Positions 40,750 through 50,700 of a DNA stretch of 64,000 nt are shown in pieces. A program made the position numbers and the translations under genes. Source of the stretch: Nemertoderma westbladi (taxonomy: Eukaryota; Xenacoelomorpha; Nemertodermatida; Nemertodermatidae); NCBI GenBank assembly GCA_032718475.1, contig JAUCBJ010007049.1:1-64000 (forward strand), read 5' to 3'. Numbering within the stretch: the stretch's first letter is position 1; each line of letters begins with the position of its first letter. Below the pieces are notes generated by a model. That model made no database searches. It worked only from the letters and a program-made list of their open reading frames with translations, and was not told where the DNA came from.

Positions 40750-42279
40750 TTAAGTTGGGGAGTCCCTAGATGTTTGTTGGATTAGGGAGGTGGTCGTGGG
40801 AAGAGTATCTTGTCTCCCATAGTTTCCGGAGAGTTCTCTGTCTCTTTCCAGTAAACATAAGCGACCAACTGGGCGATTGAGCTGCTGCGTCTCGAAGACA
40901 ATTCCCGGTTTCTTGAAGTTACGTCGCATGACGACGAGTTCTACTGATCGCACCAAACCGTCATCCGAGATGTGAGTCTCGATGATACGACCTGTCTGCC
41001 ACCGCTTACATAGAAGATCTACATCCACAATAAGAACCATGTCTCCAGCGCTGACGTTTTCTTGCTGCGCAAACCACTTAGTTCGAAGTTGTAGCGTGGG
41101 CAGATAATGTTTTTCGAAATGGTCAGCGAAACGACGGGATAACAACTGCATGAGTTGCCAAGTTTGTCGGCAGTATTCGTCTCCGTCTGTGATTTCCGAT
41201 TGTGGGAGCATGGCTACAGGTTTCTTCAGTAGGAAGTGCGCGGGTATTAGCGCTTCCAGGGAATCGGGACTCGATGAGACTGGCATAAGCGGTCTCTCGT
41301 TGAGATAGGCGGCGATTTCTTCCATTAACGTCCGCAAAAGTTTGTCGGTGAGATAAGCGCGGCAAGGCACTATAAAATGAAATGCTGTCTTCACACTTCT
41401 TATTAATCTCTCCCAACTTCCTCCCCACCAAGGGGCGTCGGCGGCGTTGAAGGTCCAACTAGACGCTGTTACTCGTAGTTGGTCGTCCACCTGTCTTTGG
41501 TTCCAATCTTTGACGTAAGCTTTGATTTCATTGTTAGCACCAATGAAGTTTGTTCCCTTATCAGATCTCATCGTGTTACTAGTGCCAAAGCGAGCGATCT
41601 GTCGTCGTGAGCTTAATAGAAAGCTGTTGGTAGATAAATCGTTCACCATATCGAGATGGATGGCTCTACAAGTCATACAAACAAAGATTACACACCATCT
41701 CTTGACTATAGTCCTAGCACGATATACTTCAATAGGGCCAAATAAATCCACACTGGTATTAGTAAAGGGTGGTTCATAAAAGCTTACTCGTTCCCTAGGT
41801 AATTCTGCCTCTCTCTGTGTTAAAGGCCTACTGAATGCTTTCCTACAGGGTATACAGTTCCTAAGAACTTGGTTCAGAGCTCTACGGGGTTTATAAAAAT
41901 AATAGCGAGTTCGAATTTCGCTAAGAACTCGTTCTCTACCAGCATGATAAAGTTTGCTGTGAACATCTACAATCATCTTGACTTGTATTTCAAGATTTCT
42001 AATGAGTATGGGGAACTTAGTATCAAAGGATAATGGGGCATTCGTTAACCTTCCTCCAACACGTATCAACCCATCTATCATTGTGCTAGAGAAACGATCC
42101 CTTAAGCGCATCTGTGGATTTCTCAACAACAGGAAATACTTATCGGAATCTTCATAGCATTGTAAGAGTCTCAGCATCTGTTTGTTGGTTTCTTCATGCT
42201 CCTGATAACTGATCTTCTCCTTCAGAAACCTGTCGGGTATCTTATGTTTGGGAAGATCTTTAATAACATGGACCTGCAC
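40750..42279 (-). CDS. pol: Element C integrase part of pol
   Basis: 509 residues with the HHCC zinc domain (HSKLYHAGRERVL...NCIPCRKAF), the DDE core (D in VDLFGP, D in RSDKGTNFIG, E in SWERLIR) and a DUF5641-like tail (VSAGDMVLIVDVDLLCKRWQTGRI). It is in a different frame from the preceding linker piece, whose TGA lies at 42299, so an indel has hit this junction. Confidence 0.8.
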   Translation of the reverse strand: MQVHVIKDLPKHKIPDRFLKEKISYQEHEETNKQMLRLLQCYEDSDKYFLLLRNPQMRLRDRFSSTMIDGLIRVGGRLTNAPLSFDTKFPILIRNLEIQVKMIVDVHSKLYHAGRERVLSEIRTRYYFYKPRRALNQVLRNCIPCRKAFSRPLTQREAELPRERVSFYEPPFTNTSVDLFGPIEVYRARTIVKRWCVIFVCMTCRAIHLDMVNDLSTNSFLLSSRRQIARFGTSNTMRSDKGTNFIGANNEIKAYVKDWNQRQVDDQLRVTASSWTFNAADAPWWGGSWERLIRSVKTAFHFIVPCRAYLTDKLLRTLMEEIAAYLNERPLMPVSSSPDSLEALIPAHFLLKKPVAMLPQSEITDGDEYCRQTWQLMQLLSRRFADHFEKHYLPTLQLRTKWFAQQENVSAGDMVLIVDVDLLCKRWQTGRIIETHISDDGLVRSVELVVMRRNFKKPGIVFETQQLNRPVGRLCLLERDRELSGNYGRQDTLPTTTSLIQQTSRDSPT

Positions 42280-42298
42280 TGATGTGATTGGAGCGGTA

Positions 42299-42763
42299 TC
42301 ACCCTTTGTGAAAATGGTGAAAACATCTCTTTAAATATGTAACGGCCTTACAGAGCCGATTCCAGGAACTGTAGTGATGTATCGCTCTCTGCAGAAGAGG
42401 TGAGAGTCCTTGCGAGACGTCTGGTATGCCAGATTTCCAATCCTTATCACGGATTTCTACAATGGGTTTATTTGTGGCTGTGGGTTTCTGATCCAAAGCG
42501 TCGTCTCCGGAAGTATGTAGGACAGACAGATCTACTGTGGGTTTGAATAACTTCGATTTACTCGCCTGAGTTTTAGGTTTGACTTTCTCCGCTCCCTTGG
42601 CCTGTCTAATCTCTGCTGTAGTAAGATGAGGAGGCCATTCTTCTTCTTCTTTGTAGAGGAAGTCGGGTCCACCTAACCAGTCTGGAGTATCTACCAGTTC
42701 TTGTGGAGTTGCTCCCCTGGAAGCGATGTCCGCTGGATTAATCGTTCGGGGCAATGTCTCCAT
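42299..42763 (-). pseudogene. pol: Element C pol: RNase H end and linker
   Basis: Picks up the conserved INPADIASRG box of Pao-type RNase H and a Lys-rich linker. It is in a different frame from the RT piece; a one-base loss near 42748 accounts for it. Confidence 0.7.
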
Positions 42764-44980
42764 TGATCCATCGTCGTGCGACTGAGTATAATAGCTACTC
42801 TGTTGGTAACGAAGACGCTGAACTGACAGACTTCATTGGTGATATACTCCAACACGAGTAAAGCGTCGGTCCAATAGACAGTTTTCTCCAGGGGATAGTC
42901 GATCTGTTCTGTTACATTCCGGCCAATGGCTGTAGCGTATAGAGCCGCTTTTAACTCCGCTCGAGGAACTTTCAACTTGTTGTTTATCAATGCCTTAGAG
43001 GTAACCAAGGCGACTTTGATTCCGTCCGGAGTTTCCACCCTTAGGTAGGCTACTATACCGATTCCCATATTGCTGGCGTCTCCAAACACATGGAGTTGAT
43101 ATGAATACGTAGGGAGAACATGACCAAAATATGAACGGGAAATTATAAAGTTTTCGATGGCTGGTAGAGAATCTTCCCATTTCATCCACTTCTTTAATAA
43201 TTCTCCCTTAAGTGGATCGTCCCATGAGTGGTTTTCAAGCCACATTTGTTGTACTAAACTCCGAGCAATTAATATAACTGGGCTAATAAATCCCAATGGA
43301 TCGAAATAAGTGCTCAGGATTCTTAAACAAATCCGTTTAGTCCGAACTGGATTATCTCGCTGTTTTAATTGGAAAAACAGGATATCTCTTTCTGTGTCCC
43401 ATTTCAAACCAAGGGTCTTAGTTTCTGGTAGATCATCCTTTATTAGATCTAGGTCTTTTGCTCCTCGATCTTCTACCGGGATCGACTCCAGAAACTCACG
43501 GGAGTTGCTAGTGAATTTAGTTAATCGAAATCCACCTTTCTTTAAACATTCTACCGTTCCTTTAGCGACCTCAATGGCTTCTTCGACTGATGGAAGGGAC
43601 TTCAGATTATCGTCCATGTAGATGTTTCGTTTGATATTGTCGATCACCTCTTTAGAGAAGGCGTCTCGGTTGTCATCCGCAGTGGTGCGCACCACGGAAC
43701 AGGCGTTTGAAGGGCTCGAGATTATCCCAAAGGCTTGGATGGTCATCCAGTACTCCACCGGTTTCTTGTTGAGGTCTCCTTCAGGCCACCACAAAAATCG
43801 TAGGCTATCTCGATCCCTATCCAGCGCTTTGACTTGTAAGAACATGCCTTCTATATCTGAGGCGAAAGCAATGGAATATTGTCTTAATCTTAATAGTATT
43901 CCCAACAAGGATTGGAGTAAGTTGGGTCCGGGTAACAATTCAGAATTAAGAGATTGGCCCATATAAAGGGCGGAACCGTCAAACACCACTCGTACTTCAT
44001 GGGGTTTACCGGGTTTGGGAACGTAATGGTGAGTTAAATAATACGTTCTCTCAGTTATAGGTGTTTCTTCCGGTACTAGCTCCGCATATCCCTTGCTAAT
44101 AAACTTCTTCAACTGCGTTTGATACATTTCTTTAGCTGAAGAATTTGCTGTAAGGCGTCGATGTACTTGAGCAATTCTTTTCTCCGCCAAAGGTCTGTTG
44201 TTAATGAACTTTGGTTCTCGCTTTCGGAAAGGAAGTCCGATCTCATACCTACCTTGATCTTTAAGAAAACGAGTAGTTGTCGCTTGGATCTGCTTGGCTC
44301 TTTCTTCCTCCACCGATAGGGCCTTATCGTAGGAGTTGGGCTCTACAACCTCTTGAGTAAAGAATCTTACGGCGTGTTCATCCCGAGTCTTGGCATTATA
44401 ACGTTCAATGACGTCATTAAGCTCATCGTTATAGTCGTCTCGCTCGGATGGGAGAAGGAGTTGACATAAGTTCACTTGATTTTGCCAAGTCTCGCTTTCC
44501 TTAAAGAGATCGATGGCATTCTCCTCATCGAAAAGTTGATGTATATCGTCGTTGTCTGAGGAGTATGGAGTTCCCTCAGTTGGATCGTCGAACTCACTGT
44601 TCTCAACTTCCAATTCTCGCACTTGATATACCTGATCTTTCGGTAATCTTTCCATGAGAGTTCTACGGGAAGGGCCAGTAAAGTACCAACCTACTCTAGT
44701 TCTTACCGCATAGGTTTGTAGTGGCTGCGGTTGAGCAGGCCGTTTCTCCAATGTCTCGAGCGCCTCATGCGCGTTTTGGCCGATGAGTATTTGCACTCCA
44801 GGATAATCTGTCTGGAATCGAGGTATCTTAAGATGTTGGATGCTCTCATCCTCGTCCCAATTATAAAGGTCTGCTTGGGTAGTAGCGAAGTTCTTTATAG
44901 CCACCATTTTCACTGACCTTATGCTATGTTCTCCTAGTTCGTCCTGGGGGGTGGACAACGCACCTACATAATAATCCGCT
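42691..44980 (-). CDS. pol: Element C protease end, reverse transcriptase and RNase H
   Basis: The frame is open from the B insertion point. It begins inside the protease-RT linker (QILIGQNAHEAL, VGWYFTGPSRRTL), then RT fingers and palm (ASDIEGMFLQVKALDRDRDS), the box IYMDDNLKS, and RNase H (HVFGDASNMGIGIVAYL). It reads out of frame after WRHCPE. Its first codons join exactly to the gag-protease frame that ends at 61601, given one copy of the 5-bp duplication. Confidence 0.82.
44976..44980. repeat. Left target-site duplication of Element B
   Basis: CCGCT, repeated at 61601..61605. Five bases is typical for BEL/Pao integration. Confidence 0.9.
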
Positions 44981-45104
44981 TATAGAATTATATTCTCTAA
45001 ATGCCGTGGATTTTCAAAATTTTATTTTTATTCGAATTAACTTTGTAAAGATTGCTTTGAGTCCTCATTTGTATTGCTATTTCTATTTATACGCCTATTG
45101 GTCA

Positions 45105-45193
45105 AGTAGTTCAGTAGCTCAGTCGGTAGAGCGTTGGAAATTATATGTGTAGTAGGTATTGAGTTCGAATCCTAGTAATGCGAATTATTTTTT
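45105..45193 (+). promoter_or_regulatory. tRNA-like Pol III unit in the B 5' LTR
   Basis: A box TAGCTCAGTCGG (45115..45126), B box GTTCGAATCC (45163..45172), T6 (45188..45193). The box spacing fits a Pol III type 2 promoter. Stems are weak. Confidence 0.75.
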
Positions 45194-45389
45194 GTGCAGA
45201 ATTTCAACTCATTTAAATTGACCGCTACAAATTAATTGCATTTGTCTGTACCAATGAGACTGCAGTTATTAGATTGTAACCAATGTCGTGCAAGTTATAT
45301 ATTAGCTGGACCAATAGTTATCTTTAAAAACCTGTTAGAACCTATAGAACAATCGAGAATTTTCTCGATTGATTGCAGCACAAATTTGG

Positions 45390-45399
45390 TATATAAAGG
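45390..45399 (+). promoter_or_regulatory. Probable TATA box of the B 5' LTR
   Basis: TATATAAAGG, 19 bp after the 10-bp-arm inverted repeat and conserved in A and in the 3' LTR (60115..60124). Confidence 0.5.
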
Positions 45400-46364
45400 T
45401 GCGATTTCGTTCATTAGTTATCTTTCTAATTCTATTTCAGATTAATTATTCTGAGTTATCTGATATTTGTTTATTCTGTCATTAGTATTCAGATTACATT
45501 TTGTATTATTATCTGCAATAAATTCAGAAATACCGCTATCTGCTTTTCCTTTCACCATGGATTCACTACGGTGAACAACCTTAGGAACAGGATGGCCGGC
45601 TAGAGATCGGGCCGCAGCAATGAACGGGAACATCGGGGGAATGTAGACAAGAGACAACCCGCAATACCATCTTGAGTTATTCGCCCATCGCCTGAAAGGT
45701 TAGACAGCGTTCGACGCCTTGCTACCTAAGTGTAAGACCAAAAGATCAAAGGGTAGAAGTAGTGACACGCTGTGAGCCTAAAATTACATCTTAGGGACTG
45801 TACTGTCTTGATTCAGGAAAAACCACAGTAGACCTTCACATTCCTACGGGGGGGAGAGCGCAGGCAGAGATACTAGTACGCAGATAGGACGTAGGCACAC
45901 CGGTACGAAGCATACAAATTGGTAGGGTGCAGCAAACTGTACGCCTAACTCTTGCTAAGTACGGGTGCGTCTGTGACTATTTGCAGTACAACAGTGTCCA
46001 TTGCATCAGAACTTGTAGGCTAGGAGGGTTGCTGTGTTTTCACCTGAATTGGGATTGTACCGTTCAGGCGGTAGGGCAGTTTACAACTAGGCGCAAATAA
46101 ATTGAGGCTATTAGGGATATACTAACATCTATCGTGTCCCCGCCAACGCCCTGATAGGAAGTTACCCAGCCTACCTGGGTGACTAAAATTCTAGATAAGA
46201 GCCAGGATAGCTATTAGTAACTGTACGCCTACAGTAGTAAACTAACACATCTCTTCTTAGTATCAGGGACCTGGTACCTAAAATTGCCGAATTCTGGGCG
46301 TAGCATTAACCTTATGCCTGAATTTGAGTCCTGGAAATACGCAAGAGGGGAAGGAACCTTATCA

Positions 46365-46443
46365 TACGAATATTCTAATTTTGTAACTTGTAGGTCCAAT
46401 ACTCACTATTGGACCTACAAGTTACAAAATTAGAATATTCGTA
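46365..46443. repeat. Perfect 37-bp fold-back in the 5' LTR only
   Basis: Arms 46365..46401 and 46407..46443 are exact reverse complements with a 5-nt loop CTCAC. The 3' LTR (about 61089..61135) and Element A have only one arm. Confidence 0.95.
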
Positions 46444-46909
46444 AAATGCACACCGTACCCAGTAATTATATATGTGAAGGAGCAAAACTGCTTTTGACCG
46501 TTCAAAATTAACACACGCGCGTTAGAAATTATTTACACCTCAAAATATATAAAATTAACTTTTGTCCGTACTGTGCTTTGCCCGCTAGTTAGACATCTCC
46601 AAATCTCTGCCTTTGTACCTAGCTAGCGTCCCTTTCGCCCAACCATATAAATCACACCGCGGCAAAGTATACGAGCCCCTTAGTCCGTCAGTGGGTCAGC
46701 CTGATTTTAGGATTCGCTGCGCGGGATTTTGTTTTATCGAAGTTTGTCTGCTCGTAGACTGTTTTCTGCCTCACCGGTTATAAGAGATCGATACTGCAAT
46801 ATATTCGCTTACTTAGAGTTTACTGTTTTGGTGAGAAGGTCGGATTTATGATTTGATTCACAAACTTTACAGTAGGATATTGCAGGTATTGTTACCGTCT
46901 CTTCCAATA

Positions 46910-47720
46910 GTAGGAATGTGTTTTACTGAACTACGGTTCAGTAGGACTAAAGTTATTTGAAAATTTTGTATTTTGAGGTAAAAGTTTATATTTGATTAGC
47001 TAAGTGCTGATTTTTTGAAATAAAATTTGATTTGAACCGCGTGTAAAATATTTTTGGAATTGAATACCGGTGTTTAAAAGGGTTTAAATACCATATTGTA
47101 CCGGTACAAAATTTTTGTAAAAGTAAAACCTAACTCTTTTGTTTTTCAGGATTCAGAACTCATTTCTAGACTGTAACGGGAGCAAGACCGTGTTTAGCAA
47201 GTTTGGGAGATAGATAACTCAACAACTTTGGTTGGGAAAATCGCGCTTCGTCCGCAACGCTGGAAACGGAAAGGTTCACGTTCGGTTTGTATCTGGGAAT
47301 CTGTTTTTCTGGAGAATTATTGGAGTGGGTGAGTTCGAAAAGTTGCATAAATAAGTTAGGCATTACCGTATTAGTTAAAATTATTGTGGGTTCCACTGTC
47401 TCAAGTATTTATGCATTCCGTATGATTTCTTTGTTCATTGCTGAATTAGTCCGTATTATTGTATTTAATTTACCTTTTGATAACGCATATCGTTATCCGA
47501 TTTATTTGTTATAAAATTGGCCGCTAGGCTAATTTTATTATATACTTATTCCGTGACATTTATTTGCTGTAAAATTGGCCGTCTAGGCTAATTTTATCCA
47601 TCTGCTATAAAATCGGCCGGTAGGCTAATTTTATATGACTGTAATTAGTACCATTTAGATATAAATACGGTAAATTTGATACTTTGACACTCACATTTTA
47701 CTTGACCTACAACTACCGAA
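46910..47720 (+). other. Element B leader
   Basis: 811 bp between LTR and gag ATG. I could not match the first bases (GTAGGAATGTG) to a tRNA 3' end, so the primer-binding site is unassigned. A 7-bp-arm inverted repeat GATAACG/CGTTATC (47479..47497) precedes the three hairpins. Confidence 0.6.
47512..47633 (+). promoter_or_regulatory. Three tandem hairpins in the gag leader (Element B)
   Basis: 47512..47537, 47570..47596 and 47608..47633, with arms TAAAATTGGCC or TAAAATCGGCC against GGCTAATTTTA. All three also occur in Element A, and loop sequences differ while stems are kept. Confidence 0.7.
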
Positions 47721-50700
47721 ATGAGTGACAAACAAGACTATACGAAGAATACACCTACCGACTATGACTCATGTGACGCGGATAAGTCAGCAGCGGAAGA
47801 ACAACAGGGGAAGACTCGCGAGCCTACCGAACCTACACCGTGTGCGTCACCAGTACATCCAACGGGAGTACCGGATGCCGTAGTACGAGGCGACGGCAGG
47901 ACCGAGGACTTTCTAACTGTTCCGCAACCTAGATACAGGGAAACGGACATGGTAAGTTCAGTAGGAAGCCAGGAGAGCGTAGTTAGAAGCGTCGGCGGTT
48001 ACATGGCGCATATTACCAGGAGTATTGGAGAAGGCCAACGCATATTAGACGAGTTAACCGCTCCGATGTCTCGGTTCGAGTTCTACACTCTACAGGTGAG
48101 AGTACAGAGTAAAGTATATAAGTCCGTAGATAATCTAATTGGTCTACAAGATCTAGCTAGACAGAGACAGGACATGGATACTCAACTTAGAATCCTCGAG
48201 AAACTAATGATCGCTAGAGAGAAACTGATTCAGTTTAAGTCGACGATTAGACAGATACAACAGGAACAAGCGGACCAGTTGTTAGGTGAGTCAGTTTCGG
48301 ACGAATTATTGCAACCCGAGGAAGAACAGGAACTGTATAGGCTGGATGGACAATTGAAACACCTGACAGATCACTTACGCATGTGCGGCGAGGACGTCGG
48401 AGATTGGGAAACCGTGCCGGAGGCTACGAGGGAAACTTCACTCGCACAAATCAAACCGGCACCGGGAACACTAGATCAATCACTGGTGAGTATTCGCAGC
48501 GAAATTGGCGAGGTGAGTATGGCTACGTCAGAAATTGCTCGACAACAGCAGATCTACAGACAACAACAAGAGTGGGAGGAACAAACTCAATTCTTAATGG
48601 CACAAGTAGCAGCAGAAGAAGAGAAACTACGCGTTGCGAATGTTGCGAGAATCTCTCATCTGCAAGAACAAGCTGAGTTGGAAGTAGCCGAAATGGAAAG
48701 GTTAGAGTTGGACATTGCACAACAAGCAGCAGCGGCCGAGTTAGCGCAACGAACGGCAGCGGCCGAGTTAGAGCGACAAGCAGCAGCGGCAGCGGCAGCG
48801 GCAGCGTCCGAGTTAGAGCGACAAAGGTTAGCTTCAGAAGCGAGAACCGAAATGAAAAAACGGCAAATAAAGGCTCAATCAGCTATACGACAAGCGGAGT
48901 TCGAGGCGCAACAACAACAAACGGAACAACGCGAGAAAGAAGTTAAACTTCGTTTCGAACTCGAGAAGAAGGCGAGAGAATTAGCCAACGCCAAGGAAGA
49001 CCTGGATCTACAAGCCCGCGATCGATCGATGAGATCTCGAGACGGACATGATTTAGACCAGATGGAGGTAAGGCACCGCCAAATCCAGGAACGAATGAAG
49101 GAAGGTTCGATAGGAGCACCTGGACGGGAACGACAATTAGTTAAAGACTTATGTCAAAGATTCCCTCAAGTAACTCCTATGTTTGCACCAGTTACGACTA
49201 AGGAACCTGTTTCGATTGCGGGTAGTAGTAACATTTCTCCTATCCGTGGTGCGACGGAACACAGGTTTGTTATTCCGGACAAGTTTACACCACCAAGAGC
49301 AACGTCGTCGCCTATTCTAAAAGTCAAGGTAAGTAACCCACCGATTACAGATCGTAGTAGTTTATTAGTCGAACCTGTATTACTGACGACTAAACAGGTG
49401 AGTCCACTGTCGACACCTAAACCCGTTACACACTACGAATACCCAATGACGTTTCGACCTACAAGGCCAGTTCAGTTTACATCGCAATCTACGACTTCGA
49501 GGAAGACTTGTGAGCCTACCGAACAACGGAGACCAGTGGATACGCGACCGAACCAGTTTACATCGCAATCTACGACTTCGAGGAAGACTTGTGAGCCTAC
49601 CGAACAACGGAGACCAGTGGATACGCGACCGAACCAGTTTACATCGCAATCTACGACTTCGAGGAAGACTTGTGAGCCTACCGAACAACGGAGACCAGTG
49701 GATACGCGACCGAACCAGTTTACATCGCAATCTACGACTTCGAGGAAGACTTGTGAGCCTACCGAACAACGGAGATCAGTGGACGATGTTCCAAAGCGAA
49801 ACGTGAGAATTCGTACGACGCAACGGACGCGAACACGTCGACCACCATATCCAGATGATAGTAGTACTTCGAGCGAATCGGATTACCCGAAACGCGAGGT
49901 ATTTAGAACAGGGGCGGCCGATGAATATAAACGCGAGCGTTCAGACAACTCCTTTGCAGACAATCCTCCACAAAATACACCAACACAGAAGGCGTTACAA
50001 CCCACGGACGCAATCAGTACACAACAGTTAGCCGACATCATGCGACCAGTTGTTAACAAGTTGGCTCAGATCGAGGAGCGTCTGGAGGAAGTTCAAACCG
50101 ATAGTTCGAGGAACACTGAATTCGAACACAATAGACACCCGAAGGAACCACAAAGACCGGTACCTTCAAAACACCCATCGTATCAGGGAAAAGCGCCAAG
50201 AAGGGATATCAACCAGTGTACCAACCAAGGACGCGAAACTCGGAACGTTGCCGAGGAGATAGCGAAATTCGCAGCCAGACAGGGATTGCCGGTGCAACAA
50301 CCACCTAAGTTTTCCGGTAGCTCAAAACACTGGCACACTTTCGTAGACTATATCGAATCTCAGATCGCCGTGTGCGCCTTTACATCACGGGAGAAGTTTA
50401 ATTACCTGCTTCAAACGTTGTCAGGAGAACCTAAACGTTTGGCAGAGACCTTCGTTGGTGTACCGGACGCCTTCGAACTAGCGTACGATCGTTTAACTTC
50501 GATATATGGAGGTACAGTCAGTATGGCCAGGTCAGTAATAGAGGAACTCTGTAAGGGAGGGGCTATCACTAAACCCGTCGACTTATTAAAACTGGCCGAC
50601 GAGATAAAGAACGCTATCACTACTTTAAGATCCATTGGACAACTTGACTACGGGAATACCCCTACAGTCCTATTAAAGATCATAGGACGACTCCACCATC

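Larger units (their letters stand above)
44981..46909 (+). repeat. Element B 5' LTR
   Basis: 1929 bp, TATAGAATTA...CTTCCAATA. It carries the tRNA-like unit, an inverted repeat with 10-bp arms CAATCGAGAA / TTCTCGATTG (45350..45371), a TATA box and the 37-bp fold-back absent from the 3' LTR. Confidence 0.93.

Noticed and set aside
45105-45193. A functional nuclear tRNA gene in the LTR
   Set aside because: A and B boxes fit, but the acceptor and T stems do not pair properly. Called tRNA-like only.
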